Under the pieces are notes generated by a model. It was given only the letters and a program-made list of their open reading frames with translations, searched no databases and had not been told where the DNA came from. A stretch of 13,742 nucleotides of DNA from Candidatus Symbiothrix sp. (lineage in GTDB: Bacteria; Bacteroidota; Bacteroidia; Bacteroidales; Azobacteroidaceae), in the NCBI GenBank assembly GCA_031270925.1, contig JAISWY010000207.1, positions 1 through 13,742 of the forward strand, written 5' to 3'. Shown piece by piece: positions 6,668-13,742 of the stretch (its first letter is position 1; each line of letters begins with the position of its first letter). Made by a program: the position numbers and the translations under genes.

Positions 6668-7132
6668 ATGATCGAAAAAACAAAGATAGAGAAAATTCTA
6701 AACGATTATTTTCCGGTCTCGGACTTGTATCTAACCGATATACAAATCGAGCCGGGAAATCGTATTGTGGTGGAAATAGATAGCGATACAGCCGTTTCCA
6801 TCGACGATTGCGTGGCGCTGACCCGTTTTATCGAATCGCAGTTGAATCGCGACGAAGAAGATTTTGAACTGGAAGTAGGCTCCGCCGGTATCTCCCAATC
6901 ATTCAAGACACTACGGCAATACCGGAAAAACATCGGGCAGGACGTGGAAATATTGTCGAAAACCGGAAAAAAATATGCCGGCATCCTGCAAGCGGCCGAT
7001 GATGAGACTTTCACGCTGAAAACAAGCAAAATGCTCAAACTCGAAGGCGCCAAACGAAAAACCCTTGTGGAAGAAGACATTCCGTTCGCTTACGGCGACG
7101 TAAAATATACAAAATGTATCATCAAAATATAA
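6668..7132 (+). CDS. rimP: Ribosome maturation factor RimP
   Basis: The protein has 154 residues, the usual RimP length. RimP binds the small ribosomal subunit and assists its late assembly. The N-terminal alpha/beta domain contains IQIEPGNRIVVEIDSDTAVSIDDCVALTRFIESQLNRDEEDFELEVGSAGIS; the paired D-D and the ELEVGSAGIS strand (family consensus close to L-E-V-S-S-P-G) are diagnostic. The C-terminal SH3-like domain follows from about residue 90 (YRKNIGQDVEILSKTGKKYAGIL...DETFTLK). Here the family's SSPG appears as GSAG, as in other Bacteroidota to my recollection. It is first in the rimP-nusA-infB order that is conserved across bacteria, behind a strong-looking promoter and a terminator-like leader. 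ATG at 6668 is the first possible start after the U tract; no upstream SD at normal distance is visible, which is common in this phylum. Confidence 0.95.
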   Translation: MIEKTKIEKILNDYFPVSDLYLTDIQIEPGNRIVVEIDSDTAVSIDDCVALTRFIESQLNRDEEDFELEVGSAGISQSFKTLRQYRKNIGQDVEILSKTGKKYAGILQAADDETFTLKTSKMLKLEGAKRKTLVEEDIPFAYGDVKYTKCIIKI

Positions 7133-7159
7133 TTTATAAACTTATAATTCAACAAAAAT

Positions 7160-8422
7160 ATGGCAAGAAAACAAGCGGAACCCAGCATGATCGAAACATT
7201 TGCCGATTTCAAGGAAAATAAAAATGTGGACCGATCGACCTTGATCAGCGTGTTGGAAGAAACTTTCCGGAACGTGATCAGTAAAATGTTTGGTTCGGAC
7301 GAAAATTACGACATCATCATCAATCCCGATAAAGGCGACTTTGAAATCTGGCGCAACCGGAAAGTGGTTCCCGACGACCAAGTTACCGATTCCAACTTGC
7401 AAATCTCGCTGTCGGATGCACAAAAAATCGATGAAGATTACGAATTGGGCGAAGATATTACCGATGCCATCGACTTTACCGCTTTCGGCCGACGCGCCGT
7501 ATTGAACTTGCGCCAAGCCTTGGCCGCCAAAATCCTCGAATTGCAAAAAGATTCACTCTACAACAAATACAAAGATCAAATCGGACAAATCGTTTCGGGA
7601 GAAATCTATCAGGTTTGGAAAAAAGAAGTACTGTTGCTCGACGACGACGGCAACGAACTGATTCTTCCGAAAACAGAACAGATTCCGGGCGATTTCTTCC
7701 GTAAGAACGAAACCCGCCGCGCAGTGGTTGTCAAAGTCGATAATCAGAACAACAACCCGCGCATCATTCTTTCCCGCACATCCAACTTGTTCATGCAAAG
7801 GCTGTTCGAGGTGGAAGTCCCCGAAATCCACGACGGATTGATAGTCATCAAACGCATCGCCCGCATCCCCGGTGAACGCGCCAAAGTAGCTGTTGAATCG
7901 TATGACGACCGCATCGATCCCGTAGGCGCTTGCGTCGGAATGAAAGGCGCTCGCATACACGGCATCGTCCGCGAATTGTGTAACGAAAATATCGACGTTA
8001 TCAATTATACCAACAATGTTTCGCTCTTTATCCAGCGCGCATTGAGTCCGGCGAAAATATCTTCCATCAAACTGCACGACGAAGAAAAGAAAGCCGAAGT
8101 TTATCTCCGTCCCGAAGAAGTGTCCCTGGCCATCGGGAAAGGCGGCTTGAACATCAAACTGGCAAGCATGCTGACCGAATACACCATCGACGTATTCCGC
8201 GACGTGGACATCGACGGCGAAGATATTTATTTGGAAGAATTTGCAGACGAAATCGAAGAATGGGTACTCGACGCCTTGAAGAAAATCGGTTGCTACACCG
8301 CGAAAAACGTACTCGCCATGAAACGCGAAGACCTCATCGACAAGGCTGACTTGGAAGAAGATACGGTAGATGAAATACTGGCTATCTTAAAAGCGGAGTT
8401 TGAAGAAGAAGAATCCATCTAA
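7160..8422 (+). CDS. nusA: Transcription termination/antitermination factor NusA
   Basis: The product is 420 residues. NusA binds RNA polymerase and nascent RNA and modulates pausing, intrinsic termination and antitermination. The N-terminal polymerase-binding domain occupies about residues 1-130 (MIETFADFKENKNVDRSTLISVLEETFRNVI). An S1 domain covers about 138-205 (GQIVSGEIYQVWKKEVLLL...RIILSRT). Then come two KH domains: KH1 with DPVGACVGMKGARIHGIVREL (about 253-273) and KH2 with LRPEEVSLAIGKGGLNIKLAS (about 306-326), both retaining their GxxG loops (GMKG, GKGG). The last 65 residues form an acidic helical tail with one helix-hairpin-helix-like stretch (LKKIGCYTAKNVLAMKREDLI); the two long acidic repeats of E. 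coli NusA are not present. It lies 27 bp after rimP and 9 bp before infB, with no promoter seen in either gap. Confidence 0.97.
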   Translation: MARKQAEPSMIETFADFKENKNVDRSTLISVLEETFRNVISKMFGSDENYDIIINPDKGDFEIWRNRKVVPDDQVTDSNLQISLSDAQKIDEDYELGEDITDAIDFTAFGRRAVLNLRQALAAKILELQKDSLYNKYKDQIGQIVSGEIYQVWKKEVLLLDDDGNELILPKTEQIPGDFFRKNETRRAVVVKVDNQNNNPRIILSRTSNLFMQRLFEVEVPEIHDGLIVIKRIARIPGERAKVAVESYDDRIDPVGACVGMKGARIHGIVRELCNENIDVINYTNNVSLFIQRALSPAKISSIKLHDEEKKAEVYLRPEEVSLAIGKGGLNIKLASMLTEYTIDVFRDVDIDGEDIYLEEFADEIEEWVLDALKKIGCYTAKNVLAMKREDLIDKADLEEDTVDEILAILKAEFEEEESI

Positions 8423-8431
8423 AACGATTGT

Positions 8432-11407
8432 ATGTCTATAAGAATAAATAAAGTATTACGAGAATTGAATGTAGGAATCGCTACTGCGGTAGAATTTCTG
8501 CAAAAGAAAGGCTTTTCGGTCGAAAAAGATACGAACGCCAAAATCAGTGATGAGGAATATGAACTCTTGGCGAAAGAATTTGATAAAGATTACGCTCTGA
8601 AATTGGAAGCGGCCAAGATGAGTCAGGAACGCCATCAGAAGGAGAAAAAAGAATCGGTGGCGGTCGAAGGTTACGAAAAGAAACAGTTGGAAGAAATCAA
8701 GACCGAAGTACCGAAAGAAAACAAACTTAAAGTCCATATATTGGGAAAATTGGATTTGGCTAATTTGAATAAAAAACCAGCGCCCAAAGTTCCGGTTGAG
8801 GAAGAGAAAATAGAAGAAAAACCGGTTGTTGTAGTTGAACCGGTCGTCGAACCGGAGCCGGAAACGCTTCCCCAAGTGGAAATTGAAACACCAAAAGAAG
8901 TTGAAATCCAAGTGGTTGAACCGATTCAATCGGAAATAGACGATTCAATCGAAGACGAAGAAGACGACGACGAAGCAAGGGAAAATGAAACGGACGAAAA
9001 TTCCGAAGAAGAGGAATCGAAACCGGAAGAAAAAGCGGCGCTCACAGAACCGGAAGCGACAACCGCGCCTTCGGAAGAAGTGTTTCGCTATTCGAAAACG
9101 CCCACCATCGAAAGGCCAAAAGTACTCGGCAGCATCGATTTGGCGAGCATGAACCTTTCAACCCGTCCGAAGAAAAAAACGAAAGAAGCCCGCAAACGCG
9201 AGCGCGCTGAAAAGGAACGCCAACAAGCGGTGGCCGCACAACAGAAAAAAGCCGCTGCCGCTGCCGCTACCCAAAAGCCTCAGACAAATGCGAATGCGCA
9301 AAATGCCAATGCTCAAAATGCAAACGCGAAAAAAAGCGATATTCATTCCGAAAAACGCGAAAAACGGAAACGCATCGACAAAGAACGCATTGATATTACA
9401 AGCGGTAACACGATTGCAGCAGTTAAAAATAACAACAACAATAATCAGAACCGGCCGAACAACCAATCGTTGAAATTGCGTAAACCGGCAACGGCGAAAA
9501 ACAAAATCAACGAAGAAGATGTCCAAAAACAAGTCAAGGAAACGTTGGCGCAGCTGACCAACAAAGGCAAGAAAAAGACGGCCGATTACAAAAAACTCAA
9601 AAAGCAAAATGCTTCGCAACGGCAAAGCGCACAATGGGCTGCCGATGAACAAGGCAACAAGCTAATTAAAATTACCGAGTTCGTAACCGCCAACGATTTA
9701 GCCAATATGATGAATGTGCCTGTGGTTCAGGTCATTTCCACTTGTATGGCAATTGGAATGATGGTGTCGATCAACCAGCGTTTGGATGCCGAAACCATCA
9801 ATATCGTAGCCGAAGAATTTGGATTTAAAACCGAATATGTGAGCGCCGAAGTGGTGGAAGCCATCACGGAAGAAGAAGATAATCCCGACGATTTGCAGGC
9901 CCGTCCGCCGATTGTAACGGTCATGGGACACGTCGATCACGGGAAAACTTCGCTGCTCGACAACATCCGCAACACCAACGTGATTGCCGGGGAAGCCGGA
10001 GGAATTACACAACACATCGGCGCCTACAACGTGGAATTGGCCGACGGACGGAAAATCACTTTCCTCGACACGCCGGGACACGAAGCTTTTACCGCCATGC
10101 GCGCCCGCGGAGCCAGCGTAACCGATATTGCCATTATCATCGTTGACTCCGACGACAATAGAATGCCGCAAACCGTCGAAGCCATCAACAACGCTTCGGC
10201 CGCCAATGTGCCGATGGTTTTTGCGATTAACAAAATCGACAAGCCGGGCGCCAATCCCGAAAAGATAAAAGAAGCCTTGGCCGGTATGAATTACTTGGTC
10301 GAAGATTGGGGTGGAAAATACCAGTCGCAGGATATTTCGGCTAAACAAGGCATCGGTGTTCCCGAATTGCTGGAAAAAATAGTGCTTGAAGCCGAATTAT
10401 TGGATTTGAAAGCGAATCCCAAACGGCGGGCTGTCGGTTCGGTTATCGAATCGTCATTAGATAAGGGTCGCGGCTATGTGGTAACCATGCTGATACAAAA
10501 CGGAACGCTCAAAATGGGCGACATCGTTTTGGCGGGAACACATTTCGGCCGCGTAAAAGCCATGTTCAACGAACGGAACCAACGCATTACCGAGGCTGGC
10601 CCTGCGGAACCCGTTTTGATTCTCGGCTTAGACGGCGCTCCCACAGCCGGCGACACCATTCACGTAATGGAAACCGAACAGGAAGCGCGCGAAATTGCCA
10701 CTAAACGCGAGCAATTACAGCGAGAACAAGGTCTGCGCACACAAAAACGTATCACATTGACCGACATTGGCCGTCGTTTGGCCATCGGCAATTTCCAAGA
10801 ATTGAATGTGATTGTGAAAGGCGATGTGGACGGCTCGGTAGAAGCCTTGTCCGACTCGTTGATTCGCTTATCAACCGAGCAAATCCAAGTAAATGTCATC
10901 CACAAAGGTGTGGGGCAAATTTCGGAATCGGACGTCATTTTGGCAGCCGCTTCGGATGCGATTATTGTCGGATTCCAAGTCCGTCCATCGCAATCGGCGC
11001 GGAAATTGGCCGAAAAAGAAGGTGTTGATATTCGCTTGTATTCCATCATTTACGATGCGATCGAAGAAGTGAAAGCGGCAATGGAAGGAATGCTTTCGCC
11101 CACCATCAAGGAAGAAATTACAGCGAATGTCGAAATACGCGAAGTGTTCAAAATTACGAAAGTCGGAACGGTGGCCGGTTGTATGGTCAAGGAAGGCAAA
11201 ATCAAACGCGGCAACAAGATCCGCTTGATTCGCGACGGTATCGTGATTTACACCGGCGAACACGGCTCGTTGAAACGTTTCAAAGACGATGTGAAAGAAG
11301 TATCGCAAGGTTACGAATGTGGCTTGAACATTCAAAATTTCAACGATATTAAGATTGGCGATATTGTCGAAGCGTTTGAGGAAATCGAAGTCAAACAAAC
11401 TTTATAA
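8432..11407 (+). CDS. infB: Translation initiation factor IF-2
   Basis: The product is 991 residues, long for IF-2 but normal for Bacteroidota. IF-2 is the GTPase that brings initiator tRNA to the 30S subunit and promotes subunit joining. An IF2_N domain covers residues 1 to about 55 ([26 protein letters not shown]). A low-complexity linker follows to about 400: acidic and Pro/Val-rich first, then Lys/Ala/Asn/Gln-rich with an NANAQ repeat. A second IF2_N-like domain lies at about 412-470 ([29 protein letters not shown]). The GTPase domain has G1 GHVDHGKT at 499-506, G3 DTPGH at 546-550 and G4 NKID at 600-603. Domains II-III include the IF-2 signature [16 protein letters not shown]. The tRNA-binding C-terminal domain ends the protein, with YECGL (Cys963) near the fMet pocket. 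The ATG at 8432 is 9 bp after nusA and gives an intact IF2_N domain. Confidence 0.98.
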   Translation: MSIRINKVLRELNVGIATAVEFLQKKGFSVEKDTNAKISDEEYELLAKEFDKDYALKLEAAKMSQERHQKEKKESVAVEGYEKKQLEEIKTEVPKENKLKVHILGKLDLANLNKKPAPKVPVEEEKIEEKPVVVVEPVVEPEPETLPQVEIETPKEVEIQVVEPIQSEIDDSIEDEEDDDEARENETDENSEEEESKPEEKAALTEPEATTAPSEEVFRYSKTPTIERPKVLGSIDLASMNLSTRPKKKTKEARKRERAEKERQQAVAAQQKKAAAAAATQKPQTNANAQNANAQNANAKKSDIHSEKREKRKRIDKERIDITSGNTIAAVKNNNNNNQNRPNNQSLKLRKPATAKNKINEEDVQKQVKETLAQLTNKGKKKTADYKKLKKQNASQRQSAQWAADEQGNKLIKITEFVTANDLANMMNVPVVQVISTCMAIGMMVSINQRLDAETINIVAEEFGFKTEYVSAEVVEAITEEEDNPDDLQARPPIVTVMGHVDHGKTSLLDNIRNTNVIAGEAGGITQHIGAYNVELADGRKITFLDTPGHEAFTAMRARGASVTDIAIIIVDSDDNRMPQTVEAINNASAANVPMVFAINKIDKPGANPEKIKEALAGMNYLVEDWGGKYQSQDISAKQGIGVPELLEKIVLEAELLDLKANPKRRAVGSVIESSLDKGRGYVVTMLIQNGTLKMGDIVLAGTHFGRVKAMFNERNQRITEAGPAEPVLILGLDGAPTAGDTIHVMETEQEAREIATKREQLQREQGLRTQKRITLTDIGRRLAIGNFQELNVIVKGDVDGSVEALSDSLIRLSTEQIQVNVIHKGVGQISESDVILAAASDAIIVGFQVRPSQSARKLAEKEGVDIRLYSIIYDAIEEVKAAMEGMLSPTIKEEITANVEIREVFKITKVGTVAGCMVKEGKIKRGNKIRLIRDGIVIYTGEHGSLKRFKDDVKEVSQGYECGLNIQNFNDIKIGDIVEAFEEIEVKQTL
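9284..9328 (+). repeat. In-frame 15-bp tandem repeat in the IF-2 linker
   Basis: Three 15-bp units (ACAAATGCGAATGCG, CAAAATGCCAATGCT, CAAAATGCAAACGCG) encode T/Q-N-A-N-A three times at residues 285-299. An alanine-rich stretch lies just before them. Because the unit is a multiple of three, copy-number change would keep the frame and only alter the length of the flexible linker. Confidence 0.7.
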
Positions 11408-11409
11408 AA

Positions 11410-11515
11410 TGAGAATTGAGAATTGAGAATTGAGAATTGAGAGTTAAAACTCATTCTCAACTTTCAATTCTCAACTTTCAATTCTCAATTCTCAATTCTA
11501 AATTCTCAATTCTAA
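11410..11515. repeat. Mirrored heptamer arrays (5 + 9 units) between infB and cvpA
   Basis: Left arm, 11410-11444: four exact TGAGAAT units and one TGAGAGT, head to tail. Spacer, 11445-11452: TAAAACTC. Right arm, 11453-11515: nine heptamers of the complementary unit, in order ATTCTCA, ACTTTCA, ATTCTCA, ACTTTCA, ATTCTCA, ATTCTCA, ATTCTAA, ATTCTCA, ATTCTAA. The two arrays can pair into a long stem in several registers; the tip GAGT-TAAA-ACTC (11441-11452) is a ready-made hairpin. The tract fills almost the whole gap between the infB stop (11405-11407) and the cvpA ATG (11522). It leaves no room for a recognisable promoter, so cvpA is either read through the tract from infB or depends on it. Confidence 0.9.
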
Positions 11516-11521
11516 ACTAGT

Positions 11522-12016
11522 ATGTTAGATATAGTCATTGGAATTTGTCTGCTTGCCGGATTGATTATCGGGATGTGGAAAGGCTTTGTAGAGCAATTGT
11601 TCTCTTTCATCGCCTTAGCAGCTGCTATTTTCTTTGCGGGACAGATAGCTGTTCCAGTGCGATTGTTTCTAATTCAGCACGTTACGGGCAACGGATTTTC
11701 GCAGCCCATCCTCAGCGGCATCTGTTATCTTTTGGCTTTTACATCGATTATTTTGCTCATCGCGTTATTGGGCAAATTAGTCAGTTTTGCCATCAAAAAA
11801 ACGCCGGCTAAACCCTTGAACCTCCTCTTGGGCGGCGTATTCGGTTTGTTTGTTTGGGCGGTTTCGCTCAGTATTTTCATGAATATTTTAGCTTCTTTTG
11901 ATTATAATTCGCTGTTGATTTCCAAGGAGATGCAGGAAAAATCGGCGCTTTATCAACCTGTAAAATCCATTGTGCCAACTATTTATCCTTTGTTGAGCGA
12001 TTATTTTCGGAAGTGA
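11522..12016 (+). CDS. CvpA family inner-membrane protein
   Basis: This 164-residue protein has four predicted membrane segments: about 3-17, 24-45 (VEQLFSFIALAAAIFFAGQIAV), 64-88 (ILSGICYLLAFTSIILLIALLGKLV) and 97-123. The features fit CvpA: the first segment with Gly spacing followed by GMWKGFVEQ (the G-x-x-x-G/K-G pattern), and a third-loop LNLLLGGVFGLFVW that matches the conserved Asn and Gly-rich helix. A short soluble C-terminal tail ends in IVPTIYPLLSDYF. E. coli CvpA was named for colicin V production. Related proteins affect envelope stress and bile tolerance in enteric bacteria, but the molecular function is not settled. In this phylum a cvpA-like gene after infB is, to my recollection, common. 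The ATG at 11522 is the first codon after the heptamer tract and fits the family's N-terminus. Confidence 0.85.
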   Translation: MLDIVIGICLLAGLIIGMWKGFVEQLFSFIALAAAIFFAGQIAVPVRLFLIQHVTGNGFSQPILSGICYLLAFTSIILLIALLGKLVSFAIKKTPAKPLNLLLGGVFGLFVWAVSLSIFMNILASFDYNSLLISKEMQEKSALYQPVKSIVPTIYPLLSDYFRK

Positions 12017-12045
12017 TTAACACAAGTCCAAGTTTCGCGCTTCCA

Positions 12046-12085
12046 TGTCATATTTTTGTCATACAATTTACAAACCGTCGTCAAA
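12046..12085 (+). promoter_or_regulatory. Pho-box-like operator: four half-sites at 11-bp period, porin promoter
   Basis: Seven-base half-sites begin exactly every 11 bp: TGTCATA (12046), TGTCATA (12057), TTACAAA (12068) and CGTCAAA (12079). The first two are identical. The known PhoB box of E. coli is a direct repeat of CTGTCAT-type sites separated by 4 bp (11-bp period), which this matches closely. The last site starts 16 bp before the -7 element at 12095, the same as in the pstS promoter. An activator bound here would sit over the place of a normal -33 element, which is absent. Binding by a PhoB homologue is inferred. Confidence 0.72.
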
Positions 12086-12094
12086 CACAGTGTG

Positions 12095-12102
12095 TACTTT
12101 TA
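12095..12102 (+). promoter_or_regulatory. -7 element of the porin promoter
   Basis: TACTTTTA matches TAnnTTTG except for the last base. No TTTG/TTG lies 19-21 bp upstream, so the promoter probably needs the activator sites at 12046-12085. The start of transcription should be near 12107-12111, giving a leader of about 15-20 nt before the ATG at 12126. Confidence 0.55.
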
Positions 12103-12125
12103 CGCCGTCAAAAAAAATTATCAAG

Positions 12126-13256
12126 ATGAGAAAAACGAACATGATGGCGTTATGCCTTTTTGTGTCGGTTGTGTTATTTGCACAGCCGCAAGTGAAATTT
12201 TCGGGTTATATTCAATCACAGTATCAATATGGCGAAGAGAAAGCCTCGTTGAAAGTAGGTAATGCCAATGAAAACACCGGCGAATCGTTCGACCGGATCG
12301 GGATTCGTCGGGGCCGTATCAAACTCTCGGCGACGGAAGGCATCGCATCCGGTGTTTTTCAAATCGACCTTACGGAAAAAGGCTTGGGTTTAAAAGATGC
12401 TTATTTGAACATTAAAGACCCTTGGATGAACAGTTTGCAAGTACGAGCCGGCGTGTTCGACCGTCCGTTCGGAAACGAAATCGGCTATTCTTCTTCGCGG
12501 CGCGAATCGCCCGAACGTTCCACCATTTTCCAAACGCTTTTTCCCGAAGAACGCGATTTAGGCGTGATGTTAGTCTTGCAAGCGCCCAAAACATCGTCAT
12601 GGAGCATCTTGAAACTCGAAGCCGGATTATTCGCCGGCAACGGCATCAAACAGGAAACCGACCACCGCAAAGATTTTATCGGCCATCTTTCCGTCAATAA
12701 ATCGGTCGAAGACCATATTGCTTTCGGCGGTGGTGTATCGTATTACAACGGCGGCGTGCATCAAGCGTCGAATCGATTCGCCAAACGGGAATATGCCGGT
12801 CTCGACGCACAATTTTCGCTGATCAACTCGCTGACGGGAAGCACGCAAATCCGCGCCGAATATCTGTTCGGACAACAACCGGGGACAGCCGAAAGCAGCA
12901 AAAGTCCCAACGCATCGGTTTTGCCGACGGGCTACGATTTCTTGCGCAACTTTAGCGGTGCTTATGTCATTTTGATTCAAGACTTGGGTGAATTACCGTT
13001 TTCAGCCGTTGTAAAATACGATTACTACGATCCGAACACGAAACTTGCCGGCGATGCTATCGGCCTCAACAACAGCACAAAAGCCGATTTGTCCTATCGC
13101 ACATTCGGATTCGGCGCACTTTGGAAAATCGACAACGCGCTTCGCCTGCAAGCATTTTACGAAATCAATTCCAACGAAACAACGGCCAATCTAAGCGATC
13201 GTCAAAACGATCTGAAAGACAATACTTTCACATTACGTCTGCAATATAAATTTTAA
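12126..13256 (+). CDS. Outer-membrane porin, phosphate-selective O/P family
   Basis: From ATG 12126 the protein has 376 residues. It begins with a signal peptide (MRKTNMMALCLFVSVVLFA, likely cut before QPQ) and goes straight into strand-like sequence VKFSGYIQSQYQYG. Family features of the OprP/OprO (Porin_O_P) type follow: IRRGRIKLSATEGIASGVFQIDL, KDAYLNIKDPWMNSLQVRAGVFDRPFG, then ERSTIFQTLFPEERDLGVML. Alternating hydrophobic residues continue to the end, which is FTLRLQYKF with the C-terminal Phe typical of beta-barrel proteins. It should form an anion or phosphate channel in the outer membrane. An in-frame ATG at 12045 is rejected because it overlaps the operator, precedes the predicted transcription start and would bury the signal peptide. 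Placement between two Pho-like promoters and before pstS supports a role in phosphate uptake. Selectivity itself is not proven by sequence. Confidence 0.9.
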   Translation: MRKTNMMALCLFVSVVLFAQPQVKFSGYIQSQYQYGEEKASLKVGNANENTGESFDRIGIRRGRIKLSATEGIASGVFQIDLTEKGLGLKDAYLNIKDPWMNSLQVRAGVFDRPFGNEIGYSSSRRESPERSTIFQTLFPEERDLGVMLVLQAPKTSSWSILKLEAGLFAGNGIKQETDHRKDFIGHLSVNKSVEDHIAFGGGVSYYNGGVHQASNRFAKREYAGLDAQFSLINSLTGSTQIRAEYLFGQQPGTAESSKSPNASVLPTGYDFLRNFSGAYVILIQDLGELPFSAVVKYDYYDPNTKLAGDAIGLNNSTKADLSYRTFGFGALWKIDNALRLQAFYEINSNETTANLSDRQNDLKDNTFTLRLQYKF

Positions 13257-13258
13257 TT

Positions 13259-13298
13259 CGTCATCGTTTCTTTACATCATTTTCAAAAAATCGTCATA
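13259..13298 (+). promoter_or_regulatory. Pho-box-like operator: four half-sites at 11-bp period, pstS promoter
   Basis: Half-site positions at 11-bp steps are CGTCATC (13259), CTTTACA (13270, weak), TTTCAAA (13281) and CGTCATA (13292). The array begins 3 bp after the porin stop. Every site has the same distance to the -7 element as in the porin promoter (first site 49 bp, last site 16 bp before the TA). The outer two sites carry the GTCAT core; the inner two are T-rich and degenerate, like the third site of the porin array. Regulation by a PhoB homologue is inferred. Confidence 0.65.
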
Positions 13299-13307
13299 CG
13301 CAACATT

Positions 13308-13315
13308 TATCTTTG
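13308..13315 (+). promoter_or_regulatory. -7 element of the pstS promoter
   Basis: TATCTTTG is a perfect TAnnTTTG. No good -33 TTTG is found 19-21 bp upstream; that position is occupied by the periodic half-sites, as in an activator-dependent promoter. Transcription should begin near 13320-13324, leaving a leader of about 20-25 nt that is very A-rich before the ATG at 13345. Confidence 0.68.
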
Positions 13316-13344
13316 TATCATATAAAGTTAAAAAAATAAAAATC

Positions 13345-13742
13345 ATGAAACAGGTTCTTTTATCAATTGCGATTCTTTTCACAAGTTTTAACGCCTTGCA
13401 AGCGCAAAAAATCAAAGGTTCGGACACCGTTTTGCCTTTATCGCAAAAAGAAGCGGAAAATTATCTGAAGAAAAATCCGGCAGAAACGCTGGTCGTAACC
13501 GGAGGCGGTAGCGGTGTGGGACTTGCAGCCTTGCTGGAAGGAACGACCGATATTGCCCAATCGTCGCGCAAAATTAAATTCGACGAGCGGCAAAAACTAC
13601 AGGAAGCCGGTAAAGCCGTGAAAGAAGTCATCATCGCTTACGACGCTTTGGCCATTATTGTTCATCCCGAAAACAAGGTAACAAACCTTAGCCGCGAACA
13701 ATTGGAAGGCATTTTTACCGGAAAAATTACCAATTGGAAAGA
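13345..13742 (+). CDS. pstS: Periplasmic phosphate-binding protein PstS, 3'-truncated by window edge
   Basis: The first 132 codons are present; the frame is open at the window end. A Sec signal peptide (MKQVLLSIAILFTSFNALQA, cut before QKIKG; no lipobox Cys) is followed by the mature start KIKGSDTVLPL, the first phosphate-contacting loop of the short PstS class (GSDT, compare GSTT). TLVVTGGGSGVGLAALLEGTTDIAQSSRKI holds the SGxG anion loop and the D-I-A-x-S-S-R-K signature. AYDALAIIVHPENKVTNLSREQLEGIFTGKITNWK is also typical of the family. PstS captures phosphate in the periplasm for the PstCAB ABC transporter, whose genes are expected downstream but lie outside the window. It has its own activator-type promoter and follows the porin by 88 bp, so outer-membrane entry and periplasmic capture would be induced together. 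Confidence 0.93.
   Translation, partial: MKQVLLSIAILFTSFNALQAQKIKGSDTVLPLSQKEAENYLKKNPAETLVVTGGGSGVGLAALLEGTTDIAQSSRKIKFDERQKLQEAGKAVKEVIIAYDALAIIVHPENKVTNLSREQLEGIFTGKITNWK

Noticed and set aside
7553..8077. Long minus-strand frame opposite nusA, and similar ones opposite infB
   Set aside because: These are antisense shadows of conserved genes produced by codon bias (Phe, Asp and Val-rich translations), with no start signal or motif.
11410..11515. CRISPR array
   Set aside because: Units are contiguous 7-bp heptamers with no spacers, and the orientation inverts in the middle.
12017..12044. Terminator after cvpA
   Set aside because: No hairpin followed by a T run is visible between the cvpA stop and the operator.
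12045..12125. Upstream in-frame ATG extending the porin by 27 residues
   Set aside because: It overlaps the first operator half-site, precedes the predicted transcription start, and would place a signal peptide internally.

Overview
The window reads as a chromosomal segment of a Bacteroidota (probably Bacteroidales) genome. The evidence is the promoter type (TTTG, about 20 bp, TAnnTTTG) before rimP, a very long IF2 of 991 residues, an EpsG-type polysaccharide polymerase, and a porin of the phosphate-selective O/P type. All real genes lie on the + strand. No rRNA, tRNA, CRISPR, transposase or phage gene is visible.

Region 1 (1-6307) is the downstream part of a surface-polysaccharide operon: a GT4-like glycosyltransferase cut off at its 5' end, a GT4 enzyme, an EpsG/Wzy-like membrane polymerase, a GT2 (GT-A) enzyme and two more GT4 enzymes. 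Four of the five junctions are ATGA stop/start overlaps and the fifth gap is 3 bp, so the genes look translationally coupled. Together they would assemble and polymerise a repeat unit whose export genes and promoter lie upstream of the window.

Region 2 (6306-6521) is a 216-bp non-coding, highly structured repeat. It has 22-bp imperfect terminal inverted repeats, the left one starting inside the stop codon of the last glycosyltransferase, and several perfect internal hairpins. After it come a canonical Bacteroidota promoter (6586-6617) and a 5' leader that contains a terminator-like hairpin with a U tract just before rimP.

Region 3 (6668-12016) is the translation/transcription operon rimP-nusA-infB, followed by a CvpA-family membrane protein. 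Between infB and cvpA sits an unusual tract of 14 heptamers: five TGAGAAT-type units followed by nine units of the reverse complement (ATTCTCA type).

Region 4 (12017-13742) is a phosphate-acquisition module: an outer-membrane porin of the phosphate-selective O/P family and the start of pstS, the periplasmic phosphate-binding protein, cut by the window edge. Both genes are preceded by four 7-bp half-sites (best TGTCATA) at an exact 11-bp period. The whole array has the same offset, 49 bp, from the -7 element in both promoters. This looks like a PhoB-type operator and ties the two genes into one phosphate-starvation regulon.

The most notable observations are the paired Pho-like promoters, the mirrored heptamer arrays, the structured repeat behind the polysaccharide operon, and the possible attenuator in the rimP-nusA-infB leader.
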